From Bacteroidota bacterium (lineage in GTDB: Bacteria; Bacteroidota; Bacteroidia; Bacteroidales; Lentimicrobiaceae): a stretch of 64,000 nt of DNA. The translations under genes were made by a program, and so were the position numbers. The stretch lies in contig JAEYSM010000006.1 in assembly GCA_023434665.1 (NCBI GenBank), positions 1-64,000 of the forward strand, written 5' to 3'. This document shows, piece after piece, positions 43,492 through 53,333 of this stretch (its first letter is position 1; the number at the start of each line of letters is the position of its first letter). Under the pieces are notes generated by a model that saw nothing but the letters and a program-made list of their open reading frames with translations, did not search any database and was not told the DNA's origin.

Positions 43492-45405
43492 TTATAACAT
43501 GACACCAAGCTTTTGCTGAAATCTATACATTGTTTCAAAAGCATTGCTCCGCACATGGATAAATTCATCAACTCCAGCTTGCTTCAAACTGTCTAAGATA
43601 TCTTTTGGATAACCGGCCACAACAACCTGTTTTTCTGAATCAGCCGACTTTATTGCTTGGGCAATTCCAGGTCCTATTTCAGCATATTCTTCATCTGAGC
43701 TGCAGATAACAATAATCTCAGCTTCAGATTTAAGCGCTGCATTTACCCCATCTTCCGGAGTGCTGAATCCTAAATTGTCAATAATTTTATATCCCGCAAC
43801 TCCAAAGAAACCGGAACTAAAAGCTGCTCTGGCTTTTCTCATTGCAAGATTTCCGATGGTGAACATAAAGACAGATGGACGTTTGTTACCTTCATTTTCC
43901 CAAATCTCTGTAGCAAGTCTCAAATCTTCAAAATCATCGCTTGCTCTGGCTATCTGAAGTGTCTGGAATCTTGGATCTTCTTTCGAAGTAAATTCCTGGT
44001 ATTCTTCTTCTTCCGACTCCTCCTCCATCTGAATCTTACTTAGCATATTCTCATTAAGATTAGGATGTTGGTTTGTTCCTAATATAAGTGTACGACGGTT
44101 GGCTATGTCATCTTTCTTACGCGAAGCTTCTTCAGCAACCTTACCCTGTATGAATCCATTCTTTATGGCATTAAGCATACCACCCATATCTTCTATTTCG
44201 AGGAATAACTTCCATGCAGCTTCTGCAATTGATGCAGTGAGACTTTCAATATAATAGGAGCCTGCAGAAGGATCAATTACTTTATCAAGATTAGCCTCCT
44301 CTTTTAATATAATCTGCTGATTTCGTGCAATCCTCAATGAAAATTCATCCGGCTCCTGATAATTCATATCAAACGGAAGAACTGTAATTATATCAGCACC
44401 TCCAATTGCTGCTGACATCGCCTCAGTGGTAGTTCGAAGCATATTAACATATGGATCGTAGATAGTCTTATTCCAGTTGGCTGTCATTGAGTGTATGTAC
44501 ATTTTTGCAGAATCCGCTGTTTCAGGATCATACTGCTCCACAATTTTTGCCCAGAGTAACCTTGCAGCACGAAGTTTTGCAATTTCCATGAAGTAATTGC
44601 CACTAACTGCAAAAAGGAAGACCATCTTTTTGGCAACCTCGTCAATATTAAATCCTTTCGAAGTGTACCATGATAGATATTCATTACCAGCTGCTAAAGA
44701 AAAAGCCAGTTCCTGAACCAATGAAGATCCAGCATTGTGGAAATACTGGCCATTAACACTTAAAACCTTGAACTCACTATTGTCTAGTGATGCTTTTAAT
44801 AATTCAACCCCTTGATTCAGATCATCACTCTCGTTAGAATAAAAATGTCCATTTATTAAGAAATAACTTAATGGATCAAAATCCAGTGTACCCTTGAATT
44901 CTTTGAAATCAATTCCTAAACTTTGATAAACTTCAATAATTATTTTTAAAAGAGTTTGATAAGAAGGCGCACTGTTAAAGCATAGTGTTGCTTTGCTGAG
45001 GTCAAGACCTTTGAGCATTTCCTTCAATAAAGCAGCAGAATCAATATTGGATGAATTCAAAAGTAAAGCTTCAGCACCTCTTTCAAGCGCCTCTTTAGCA
45101 AGAGCGTTTGCTTTGGCAGGATTGGGGGTCTCCAAATCTTGCCCTATCAACCATTTGTTAGTTTCAGAAACAGTCCCCCTTGTAAACGGAAACTCACCAG
45201 GAAGATTAGAAAGCATTTCCTTAAGACCATTGAGATCTTCTGAACGATAATAAGGCTTAACCTTAAAACCTTCAGCTGTTCTCCAGATTAGCTTCTTCTC
45301 ATAATCTGCCCCTTTTAGGTCTTCCTGTATTTTCGCTTCCCATTGTTCGGTTGAGACCGGAGGAAATTCCGAAAATAAACCATCGGGCTTTTTGTCCTTT
45401 TCCAT
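43492..45405 (-). CDS. mutA: Methylmalonyl-CoA mutase, small (non-catalytic) subunit
   Basis: A 637-residue homologue of the large subunit that forms the heterodimer. It keeps the barrel shape (YDPYVNMLRTTTEAMSAAIGGAD, DPSAGSYYIESLT) but the C-terminal B12-domain position reads GNLAMRKAR instead of DxHxxG, so it cannot bind cobalamin in the normal way. This fits the structural role known from Propionibacterium. It is the first gene of the operon, with a promoter-like element at 45505-45512, and the large-subunit gene follows after 59 bp. Confidence 0.95.
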   Translation of the reverse strand: MEKDKKPDGLFSEFPPVSTEQWEAKIQEDLKGADYEKKLIWRTAEGFKVKPYYRSEDLNGLKEMLSNLPGEFPFTRGTVSETNKWLIGQDLETPNPAKANALAKEALERGAEALLLNSSNIDSAALLKEMLKGLDLSKATLCFNSAPSYQTLLKIIIEVYQSLGIDFKEFKGTLDFDPLSYFLINGHFYSNESDDLNQGVELLKASLDNSEFKVLSVNGQYFHNAGSSLVQELAFSLAAGNEYLSWYTSKGFNIDEVAKKMVFLFAVSGNYFMEIAKLRAARLLWAKIVEQYDPETADSAKMYIHSMTANWNKTIYDPYVNMLRTTTEAMSAAIGGADIITVLPFDMNYQEPDEFSLRIARNQQIILKEEANLDKVIDPSAGSYYIESLTASIAEAAWKLFLEIEDMGGMLNAIKNGFIQGKVAEEASRKKDDIANRRTLILGTNQHPNLNENMLSKIQMEEESEEEEYQEFTSKEDPRFQTLQIARASDDFEDLRLATEIWENEGNKRPSVFMFTIGNLAMRKARAAFSSGFFGVAGYKIIDNLGFSTPEDGVNAALKSEAEIIVICSSDEEYAEIGPGIAQAIKSADSEKQVVVAGYPKDILDSLKQAGVDEFIHVRSNAFETMYRFQQKLGVML

Positions 45406-45504
45406 ATTGTTATTTAATGATATAGATATAGAATTTTACTTTTGTTTATCTTAGAGTATTATAATGAAACATTAAGCACAAATGCTTGTTTCTGAAATTC
45501 GGTG

Positions 45505-45512
45505 CAAAGGTA
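45505..45512 (-). promoter_or_regulatory. Bacteroidota -7 element before mutA
   Basis: Minus-strand TACCTTTG at 45505-45512 matches TAnnTTTG, 100 bp before the mutA ATG. The epimerase gene is divergent from it. Confidence 0.4.
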
Positions 45513-45556
45513 TGGGTTTTTAAACAAATCATAAGTTTAAAATTATAATAATACAG

Positions 45557-46408
45557 ATGAAAGCAGCTATAAGTGGAGCTTCAGGATTAATCGGGACAAG
45601 GCTCGCTGAACACCTTTCTGAAGGTGGTTATGAAACTATAAAGCTTTCGCGCAATGATCTGTTACTTTCAGATCAGGAATTAAGTGACAAATTAATAGGA
45701 TGCAGAGTAATTATCAATCTTGCCGGGGCTCCCATTATAGCACGTCACACTCCGACATACAAAATTGAACTTTACAACTCCCGCATAAATACAACCAAAA
45801 AGCTGGTTAACGCAATTAAATTAATGGGCATTCCTCCGGTTCAATTATTCTCAGCATCAGCAATGGGTATTTATAGCCATGATAAAGTACATACTGAAAA
45901 TTCAACTGACTTTGCAAATGATTTTCTTGGTAAGCTATGCCAGGATTGGGAAAATGAAGCTTTAAAAGCTCAACAAATCTGTCGTGTAGTTATAACACGT
46001 TTTGGAATTGTCCTGGATGCAGAAAAAGGAGCTTTACCCACCATGCTATTACCATTTAAAATTGGAGTGGGTGGAAAAATTGGCAGTGGAAAGCAAATGT
46101 TTTCCTGGATTCACATCATGGACCTTGTTAAGGTATTCTCTCATTTAATTTTAAATCAAAAAGAAGGAATATACAATGTAGCATCTCCCGGTTATCTTCG
46201 AAACTCCCAGCTTACCAAAGCTATTGCTTCCATACTTAAAAAACCTTCCTTTATGACAGTACCTGAATTTGCATTGCGGATTATTTATGGAGATGGTGCC
46301 AAAAGTCTTACATCAGGACAAGCTGCCTACCCTGAGCGGCTTTTGAATGAAGGATTTGAATTCCGTTACAGAACAATTGAGGAAGCGCTTTTCGATCTGA
46401 TTTCATAA
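45557..46408 (+). CDS. TIGR01777 family NAD-dependent epimerase/SDR protein
   Basis: A 283-residue protein of the extended short-chain dehydrogenase group, family TIGR01777 (YfcH/SulA-like). The start KAAISGASGLIGTRLAEHL is the glycine-rich NAD(P)-binding loop; VIINLAGAPI, YNSRINTTKKLV and the C-terminal DGAKSLTSGQAAYPERL segment are family features. The last region is where YfcH homologues have a DUF1731-type tail (QAAYPERLLNEGFEF). The substrate is unknown. Cytoplasmic. It stands alone, 93 bp before the tricorn gene. Confidence 0.9.
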   Translation: MKAAISGASGLIGTRLAEHLSEGGYETIKLSRNDLLLSDQELSDKLIGCRVIINLAGAPIIARHTPTYKIELYNSRINTTKKLVNAIKLMGIPPVQLFSASAMGIYSHDKVHTENSTDFANDFLGKLCQDWENEALKAQQICRVVITRFGIVLDAEKGALPTMLLPFKIGVGGKIGSGKQMFSWIHIMDLVKVFSHLILNQKEGIYNVASPGYLRNSQLTKAIASILKKPSFMTVPEFALRIIYGDGAKSLTSGQAAYPERLLNEGFEFRYRTIEEALFDLIS

Positions 46409-46501
46409 TAAAAATCAGAAAAAATTAATCCTTTTTACAATATTCTGTAATTTGGTAGCCGCAAACTATCACTTCAATACTTATTTCTTAAATCTATTAC
46501 A

Positions 46502-49500
46502 ATGAAATTCTTTAAAGAACTTTTGCTATTTGCATGGCTTGCAATAGGTGCATTGCCTGTTCTGGCCCTCGAAGATGCTCGCTTACTGCGCTTTCCCGAC
46601 ATTAACAAAGATCTTGTTGCCTTTGTATATGCCGGCGATATCTGGACTGTTGAATCGACCGGTGGAAATGCTCGTCGATTAACCTCTCATGAAGGTTTTG
46701 AATTATTCCCAAAGATTTCACCTGATGGGGAATGGATAGCATTTTCTGCTGAATATTCAGGTTCCAGACAAGTTTATGTAATTCCATCAAAAGGTGGCAC
46801 TCCACGTCAATTGACTTTCTACAATTCGGTAGGTGTAATGCCTCCAAGAGGTGGGTTCGATAATGTTGTACTTGATTGGACTTCAGATAGTAAGCAGATT
46901 CTATTCAGAGGAAACCGTACTTCTTTCGGCGACCGGAATGGAAAGTACTTTCTGGTTAGTCTTGATGGTGGATTGGAAACACCGCTCGAAATTGTAAATG
47001 GAGGTTTTGCCGCTCTTTCACCGGATAATTCTAAAATCTGTTTCACTCCAGTAGACAGGGAATTCCGAACATGGAAAAGATACAAAGGAGGAAGGGCTAC
47101 AGAACTATGGATTTATGATCTGAAAAATCACAGCTCAGAACAATTAACAAGTTTTGCTGGTGCAGATCAATGGCCTGTATGGTTTGGTAACAATATATAC
47201 TATGCTTCAGATAAAGACCTTAAACTTAACATTTATAAATACGATCAATCTACACGACAGACTGAACAAATGACCTTTCATAAAGATTTTGATGTTATGT
47301 GGCCATCCGGCGATAACGGACAATTGGTTTATGAAAACGGCGGATATCTCTACAAATTAAACCTTAACACAGGCGCTAATGAGCGAATAGTGGTAAACAT
47401 AAATTTCGATAATCCAAATTTAATACCCTACTTTAAAAATGTTAAAGACAATATTATAAGTTTTGACATCTCGCCTACAGGTAAAAGGGCATTATTTGAA
47501 GCAAGAGGTGATATATTTTCAATCCCGGCTGAACATGGAGAAATTATAAATCTTACAAACAGCCAGGGTGTAAGAGATATGTATCCTTCATGGTCTCCTG
47601 ATGGAAAATTCATAAGCTATATATCTGATGCTTCAGGTGAATATGAAATATATCTGCTTGAAAATAAAAAAGGAACAGAACCCAAACAACTTACAACTGG
47701 TTCCAAAGCATGGAAATATCCACCAACATGGTCACCTGATAGTAAATTTCTGGCATACTCCGATAGGAATATGAAACTCTGGTTACTCGATGTAAAATCA
47801 GGGAAAGAAACCGAAATAAACACAGCAACGATTAATGAAATAAGGGAATATTCTTTTTCACCTGATTCAAAATGGGTTACCTATACAAGAGAAGGAAGTA
47901 ATGGGTTGTCAGCCATTTGGGTTTACAATATTGCAGAATCCAAAAATTATCAATTGACCGACAATACTTTTAATGACATGTCGCCGGTCTTTTCAAGAGA
48001 TGGTAATTATATCTTCTTTGCATCTGATAGAGATTTTAATCTTGAATTTTCAAGCTTTGAGTTCGACTACCTTTATACAAAAGCGACCAGACTTTATGCT
48101 ATGGTATTGAAAAAAGATGGTCCACCACTTGTAAAAAAGAAAGTTGACATTGAACCTGTTGCTGAGACTGAAGATATTACTAGTGTTGGTGATCAAAAAG
48201 CTAAGAAGAATAATGCCGGCTCTAATCAAAAATCTACAGAACCAGGCATTTCCGACAAAAAGCCGATAGCAAGTGTAGTTATCGATACCGAAAATATAAC
48301 ACGCCGCATTGTCGCTCTTCCGGTTCAATCAGGAAATTTCGGGAATTTACTTGCTGTCGATGGTGGATTGGTATATTCTTCTGATAATAAATTGATGTTT
48401 TACAATCAGGAAGAAGAAAAAACAGTTGAAATTCTGGACAAAGGATTCATCGCTTCAGTTAGCGCAGATGGAAAGAATCTTATCTACCGCTCAGGGAAAG
48501 ATTATGGAATTATCAAAGTGAAAGAAGGACAAAAAGCACCAGCCGGTAAACTCAATCTCGACAATCTTGAGATGAGAATTGATCCACGCAAAGAATGGAA
48601 TCAAATATATACTGATGCTTGGAGAATTTTCAGGGATTTCTTCTATGTAAATAATCTTCATGGCGTTGACTGGCCTGGAATTAAGGAACTTTACAGTCCG
48701 CTGCTTCCTTCAGTTGCTCATAGAGCCGATCTCGATTATATACTTTCGGAAATAGTTGCCGAAACAAATACTGGCCATGCTTATGTGGATTGGGGTGATT
48801 TCCCTAAAGCTAAAAGAGTTGAAGGTGGACTTCTTGGTGCTGAATTAGTACCTGATCCACAGGCTGGAATGTACAAAATTGGCAAAATTTATGATAGCGA
48901 AAACTGGAATAACGAAAGAAGATCTCCATTACGTGACCTGGGCGTTAATGTTAATGAAGGTGATTATATTATCAGTATTAATGGTAGACCATTATCAATT
49001 AATGACAATCCTTATGAGTTTCTTGAAAACACTGCCAATAGAACTATTGAACTTGAAGTAAGTAATAAAGCAGATGCAAAAGGTACCAGAATTGAAACGA
49101 TTCGCCCCATAAGCAGTGAGCTTGAATTAATGTACTACGATTGGGTAAATGAACGCAGAGCACTCGTTGATAAATTATCAGGTGGCAGAATCGGTTATAT
49201 CCATGTGCCAAACACAGCAGTTGAAGGTAACAGAGAATTATACAGAGGAATGTACACCTACCATGATAAAGAAGCTCTGATAATTGATGACCGTTACAAT
49301 GGTGGTGGCTTTATTCCTGATAGAATGGCTGATCTGCTTGACCGCAAAACACTAAGCTACTGGCATCGAAATGGTTTGCAGCCAGGAAAAGCGCCGGGTG
49401 TTGCTCATGACGGCCCAAAAGTGATGTTGATTAATGGATATTCTTCATCAGGAGGAGATGCCTTCCCTTATTATTTTAAGAAACTTGGTTTGGGAAAATT

Positions 49501-49810
49501 AATTGGAACAAGAACATGGGGAGGCCTCGTGGGTATTTCACGTAACGCTTCACTTGTTGATGGTGGTTATATTTCAGTACCACGCTTTGGAATCTTTGAC
49601 GAAAATGAGCAATGGATTATTGAAGGTATTGGTGTTTATCCTGATATAGAAGTTGTTGATCGTCCAGAACAATTAGCAAAAGGTATTGATCCGGGTATCG
49701 AAAGAGCAGTAAAAGAGCTTTTAGATCAACTCGAGAAAAATCCTGTGAAGAAAATCAGTCCTCCGCCTCCACCAGACAGAAGCAAATGGATCGAGTTTGA
49801 AATAAAGTAA
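46502..49810 (+). CDS. Secreted tricorn-type protease (S41)
   Basis: A 1102-residue protease. A signal peptide ends about residue 22 (GALPVLALE). It then has a six-plus-bladed PD40/WD-like propeller with repeats such as ISPDGEWIAFSA and WSPDGKFISYIS, a linker of low complexity around 555-600 (KKNNAGSNQKSTEPG), a PDZ-like domain (VNVNEGDYIISINGRPL) and the S41 core with GYIHVPNT, DDRYNGGGF and the nucleophile region SSSGGDAFPYYF, then GTRTWGGLVGIS. Tricorn cleaves peptides to small products in archaea; here it is exported. The helicase gene begins 31 bp downstream. Confidence 0.93.
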   Translation: MKFFKELLLFAWLAIGALPVLALEDARLLRFPDINKDLVAFVYAGDIWTVESTGGNARRLTSHEGFELFPKISPDGEWIAFSAEYSGSRQVYVIPSKGGTPRQLTFYNSVGVMPPRGGFDNVVLDWTSDSKQILFRGNRTSFGDRNGKYFLVSLDGGLETPLEIVNGGFAALSPDNSKICFTPVDREFRTWKRYKGGRATELWIYDLKNHSSEQLTSFAGADQWPVWFGNNIYYASDKDLKLNIYKYDQSTRQTEQMTFHKDFDVMWPSGDNGQLVYENGGYLYKLNLNTGANERIVVNINFDNPNLIPYFKNVKDNIISFDISPTGKRALFEARGDIFSIPAEHGEIINLTNSQGVRDMYPSWSPDGKFISYISDASGEYEIYLLENKKGTEPKQLTTGSKAWKYPPTWSPDSKFLAYSDRNMKLWLLDVKSGKETEINTATINEIREYSFSPDSKWVTYTREGSNGLSAIWVYNIAESKNYQLTDNTFNDMSPVFSRDGNYIFFASDRDFNLEFSSFEFDYLYTKATRLYAMVLKKDGPPLVKKKVDIEPVAETEDITSVGDQKAKKNNAGSNQKSTEPGISDKKPIASVVIDTENITRRIVALPVQSGNFGNLLAVDGGLVYSSDNKLMFYNQEEEKTVEILDKGFIASVSADGKNLIYRSGKDYGIIKVKEGQKAPAGKLNLDNLEMRIDPRKEWNQIYTDAWRIFRDFFYVNNLHGVDWPGIKELYSPLLPSVAHRADLDYILSEIVAETNTGHAYVDWGDFPKAKRVEGGLLGAELVPDPQAGMYKIGKIYDSENWNNERRSPLRDLGVNVNEGDYIISINGRPLSINDNPYEFLENTANRTIELEVSNKADAKGTRIETIRPISSELELMYYDWVNERRALVDKLSGGRIGYIHVPNTAVEGNRELYRGMYTYHDKEALIIDDRYNGGGFIPDRMADLLDRKTLSYWHRNGLQPGKAPGVAHDGPKVMLINGYSSSGGDAFPYYFKKLGLGKLIGTRTWGGLVGISRNASLVDGGYISVPRFGIFDENEQWIIEGIGVYPDIEVVDRPEQLAKGIDPGIERAVKELLDQLEKNPVKKISPPPPPDRSKWIEFEIK

Positions 49811-49841
49811 TTTATAGGTTAGTTAATACGATCATACGCTA

Positions 49842-51677
49842 ATGTACGACCTTCCGAATCTTGATAAGAACAACGCTGAATTCAATTTTGCATTAGATTT
49901 CGTAATGCAAACAAGTCGGCTTGTTTATCTAACCGGTAAGGCAGGAACTGGAAAAACCACATTCCTGCGATACCTACAGACGGTTTGTTCTAAGCGTATG
50001 GTCGTTCTTGCTCCTACCGGAGTTGCTGCAATTAATGCAGGTGGACAGACTATACACTCATTTTTTAATATTAAGCCGAGTGTTTATGTGCCAGGGGACA
50101 AACGCTTAAGGAATACCGTCCCCTCCAGAGATGAGGATAAAACAATGATAACTGATCATTTCAGGTATCAAAGAGAAAAACTGGAGCTTATCAGGAACCT
50201 CGAACTTCTTATTATTGACGAAATATCAATGGTAAGATGCGATTTGCTGGATGTGATTGATCAGATTCTTAGGTTTGTAAGAAAAAGATTCTTTACTCCA
50301 TTTGGCGGTGTGCAGGTTCTACTCATTGGTGACACATTCCAATTACCTCCTATCGCAAATATGGACGACTGGAGTATACTTTCTTCTTTTTACAGTAGTC
50401 CACATTTTTTCAGCTCAAAAGTGATGCAAACTGTTAAACCGGTCTATATAGAACTGAAGAAAATATATCGCCAAAAGGACAATAATTTCATTGAGCTCCT
50501 TAACAGAATTAGAATAAATAAACTTCACTTTGACGATATCAGAGTTCTGAATAGCAGGTTTCTTCATGGTTTTGATCCCGAAGATGCAGATGATTATATT
50601 ATACTTGCTTCTCATAATAGAATGGTTGTAGAAACCAATCAAAGGAGGCTCGAAGCACTTCCCGGAGAACACTGGCTTTTTGAAGCTGATGTTGAAGGTA
50701 TATTCCCTGAAGGCAATTTTCCGGCCGACCGATTGCTAAAAGTTAAAAAAGAAGCGCAAATTATGATGTTGCGTAACGACAGAAACAGGAGATACTTTAA
50801 TGGGAAGATCGGACACATTGAGAGCATTTCCGAAAATTCAATAAAGGTAAAGTTTGCCGAAGGAAATACTGTAGATGTCCTAAGGGAAACCTGGGATAAT
50901 ATCAGATATAAATGGGACCCCAAAAATAAAAAGGTAGTGGAAGAAAGTATAGGCACTTTCCTTCAATTCCCTTTAAAGCTGGCATGGGCGATTACTGTTC
51001 ATAAGAGTCAGGGTTTGACATTTGACAAAGTAATTGCTGATGTGAATGAAGCTTTTACACATGGACAGGTTTATGTGGCTCTCAGCAGATGCACAAGCTT
51101 TCAGGGATTATTGCTCAGGACACCCATGGCATCAAATGCTATCAAAACCGATACTGCTGTCTTAAAATTTGCTACCCTCGAAACACCTGACACAATTTTG
51201 CTGAAAGAACTCGAAAAAAGTAAGAATAACTATTATCTGAAGACTGCACTAAGAGCCTGGATTCATCTTGAGGTAAACCTTGCAATAGATAGTTTTGTAC
51301 TTTACCTTGAACGCAATGATTCAAATCCAGGGAAAGCTTATGCTTTATGTTCTTTTGCCTGTGCACGGTTTTTACGAAAATCAGCAGCAGTTTATGAAGT
51401 AGCATCAACTAAATTATCAGATGCCGAGCTTTTATTGCTGAATGAAAAGGAACAAAAACGACGCGACAGAGCGATTGATTCTCTCTTAAAAGCAGGCATC
51501 TCACAGGGCAAGGCACTTAATGACCTGTTTGAAAAAATACAGGAGGACGAAAACGCTGAAGAAGTACTTGCCCGGTTTAGTTATGATATTGAGAATATTA
51601 CAAACCAATTGTCAGTTCTTTTAAAGAATAGAAAATCAACGGGTGCGAAAACCTCCAAAATTAATAAAGTAAAATAA
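49842..51677 (+). CDS. PIF1-like superfamily 1 helicase
   Basis: A 611-residue cytoplasmic ATPase. Motif I (Walker A) is TGKAGTGKTT at 31-40, motif Ia is VLAPTGVAAINAGGQTIHSFF, motif II is LIIDEISMV, motif III is LIGDTFQLPP, and motifs V-VI are AWAITVHKSQGLTFDKV and VYVALSRCTSFQGLLL. These mark the PIF1/RecD-like family of 5'-3' DNA helicases. The C-terminal 170 residues are helical and look lineage-specific. It starts 31 bp after the tricorn gene, so the two could be co-transcribed, but no functional link is obvious. Confidence 0.92.
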   Translation: MYDLPNLDKNNAEFNFALDFVMQTSRLVYLTGKAGTGKTTFLRYLQTVCSKRMVVLAPTGVAAINAGGQTIHSFFNIKPSVYVPGDKRLRNTVPSRDEDKTMITDHFRYQREKLELIRNLELLIIDEISMVRCDLLDVIDQILRFVRKRFFTPFGGVQVLLIGDTFQLPPIANMDDWSILSSFYSSPHFFSSKVMQTVKPVYIELKKIYRQKDNNFIELLNRIRINKLHFDDIRVLNSRFLHGFDPEDADDYIILASHNRMVVETNQRRLEALPGEHWLFEADVEGIFPEGNFPADRLLKVKKEAQIMMLRNDRNRRYFNGKIGHIESISENSIKVKFAEGNTVDVLRETWDNIRYKWDPKNKKVVEESIGTFLQFPLKLAWAITVHKSQGLTFDKVIADVNEAFTHGQVYVALSRCTSFQGLLLRTPMASNAIKTDTAVLKFATLETPDTILLKELEKSKNNYYLKTALRAWIHLEVNLAIDSFVLYLERNDSNPGKAYALCSFACARFLRKSAAVYEVASTKLSDAELLLLNEKEQKRRDRAIDSLLKAGISQGKALNDLFEKIQEDENAEEVLARFSYDIENITNQLSVLLKNRKSTGAKTSKINKVK

Positions 51678-51713
51678 AGTTCAGATTATTGGCGGATGTA
51701 AGAGGTTTATGTT

Positions 51714-52433
51714 TTATTCAAGGTCAATGTTAGGCTGAACCTTTAGTTCCATACTATTTAATTCAAGTGCAATCAGGTTTCCATAACCGGCTTTATGTGC
51801 CATGTAGCATCCGTTATCAAGATCAATAAAAGGATAGCTATCGGATTTAATTGTAAGATCAATGAAGTCGAGACTGACAGGCACATGTCCATGAATGAGC
51901 TTACGATATCCAATCTTTTCAGGTACCACCTTATATTCTCTGATCCAGGTCATTGCCTGTGTATCCTGTAATGGGTCCTCCAATTCGAAATTCAGCCCGG
52001 CATGTACGATAAAAAAATTGTCGGTCTCATAATATAAGGGCCTTTGGTTAATCCAATCAATATATATTATTGGGATGTCAAGCAAATTTTCAACTCCAAA
52101 ACTTTGAATTGCTTCCTTTCCGCCATGCCTGCTCCACATTTCTAAATTCTTATTCGATTCTTTAAAAAACCAGTAGCTTTTCAATTGTTTCTCAGCTTCG
52201 TATGCTTTTACCATGAACTCTTCATGGTTACCTCTGAGTGCAACAATTGAAAAGCCCTGTTCTTCAAGACCCATTACATAGTCAAGAACACTTTTTGAGC
52301 CGGGCCCCCTATCGATATAATCACCTAAAAAAATTAATTTATCTTCCTTCGATGGAATTATTAAATTTTCAATTAGATATCGGAGTGTATTATAACAACC
52401 GTGGATATCAGAAATCACCCAACATTTGCTCAT
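51714..52433 (-). CDS. PPP-type serine/threonine phosphatase-like metallophosphoesterase
   Basis: A 239-residue calcineurin-like phosphoesterase. The metal motifs are complete: VISDIHGC, FLGDYIDRGPGS, ALRGNHEEFM, then FIVHAGL and KLIHGHVPV with late histidines. The GDYIDRGP and RGNHE forms match bacterial PPP phosphatases (PrpA/PrpB, lambda phosphatase), so protein or diadenosine tetraphosphate substrates are possible. It lies 21 bp downstream of gpmA on the same strand and is probably its operon partner. Cytoplasmic, full length. Confidence 0.92.
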   Translation of the reverse strand: MSKCWVISDIHGCYNTLRYLIENLIIPSKEDKLIFLGDYIDRGPGSKSVLDYVMGLEEQGFSIVALRGNHEEFMVKAYEAEKQLKSYWFFKESNKNLEMWSRHGGKEAIQSFGVENLLDIPIIYIDWINQRPLYYETDNFFIVHAGLNFELEDPLQDTQAMTWIREYKVVPEKIGYRKLIHGHVPVSLDFIDLTIKSDSYPFIDLDNGCYMAHKAGYGNLIALELNSMELKVQPNIDLE

Positions 52434-52454
52434 CTGTGTTCTGCCTGGGAGATG

Positions 52455-53204
52455 TTATCGCTTCTTTTTAGCCTGATTTGCCACTTCTTCCATCAACTTC
52501 TTGATAACTTCAGGATCGCCCAGGAAATAATCTTTTGTCAGGTTCAACTGATTATCAAATTCAAAAACATAGGGAATTCCGGTAGGAAGATTCAGGCTCA
52601 CTATATCTTCTTCACTGATGTTTTTGAGATATTTAATAACAGCTCTCAAACTATTACCATGAGCCGCAACCAATACTTCGTCATGAGTTTTAAGAGACTC
52701 GCGAATTTCATTTTCCCAATACGGAATCATTCTACCCACTGTTTCTTTGAGTGATTCAGTCAGAGGAATTAATTCGGGATTTTCATTCTTATATCGTGGA
52801 TCTAGGCGGGGATTTCTTTCATCATTATCACCCACAGGAGCAGGGGGAACATCATAGCTGCGTCGCCATATAAGTACTTGCTCATCACCATATTTTTCAG
52901 CCATTTCAGATTTGTTAAGCCCCTGAAGGCTCCCATAATGCTTTTCATTCAGACGCCAGCTTTTTTTGACCGGAATCCACATTAAATCCATTTCTTCCAG
53001 AACATAATTCAAGGTCTTGATGGCCCGCTTTAGATATGATGTGTAAGCAATGTCAAATCTGAATCCTTTTTCTTTCAGAACTTTTCCCGCTTCTTTAGCC
53101 TCATTTATTCCACGCTCCGAAAGATCAACATCGGTCCAACCTGTAAATCGATTTTCTTTGTTCCATGTACTTTCTCCATGTCGTAACAAAACCAGTTTTT
53201 TCAT
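52455..53204 (-). CDS. gpmA: 2,3-bisphosphoglycerate-dependent phosphoglycerate mutase
   Basis: A 249-residue glycolytic enzyme that interconverts 3- and 2-phosphoglycerate. The phosphohistidine motif is LLRHGESTWNKENRFTGW, with the second catalytic segment AAHGNSLRAVIKYL; RRSYDVPPAP and RLNEKHYGSLQGLNK are diagnostic of the cofactor-dependent GpmA type. Length fits the family. It is the first gene of a two-gene unit with the PPP-like phosphatase and has a -7 element at 53244-53251. Confidence 0.97.
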   Translation of the reverse strand: MKKLVLLRHGESTWNKENRFTGWTDVDLSERGINEAKEAGKVLKEKGFRFDIAYTSYLKRAIKTLNYVLEEMDLMWIPVKKSWRLNEKHYGSLQGLNKSEMAEKYGDEQVLIWRRSYDVPPAPVGDNDERNPRLDPRYKNENPELIPLTESLKETVGRMIPYWENEIRESLKTHDEVLVAAHGNSLRAVIKYLKNISEEDIVSLNLPTGIPYVFEFDNQLNLTKDYFLGDPEVIKKLMEEVANQAKKKR

Positions 53205-53243
53205 GTCTCTTATGATTAATTAATAGATATCGGTTATTTTAAG

Positions 53244-53251
53244 CAAAATTA
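53244..53251 (-). promoter_or_regulatory. Bacteroidota -7 element before gpmA
   Basis: Minus-strand TAATTTTG at 53244-53251 matches TAnnTTTG, 40 bp before the gpmA ATG. It lies in the divergent region shared with the DUF2723 gene. Confidence 0.45.
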
Positions 53252-53333
53252 GTCAATATTGGTTAATGATATACATGACAAGGAAATACCTAACTTCGCA
53301 TCTTATTTTAAATGGCATTTCATCATATCCAAA

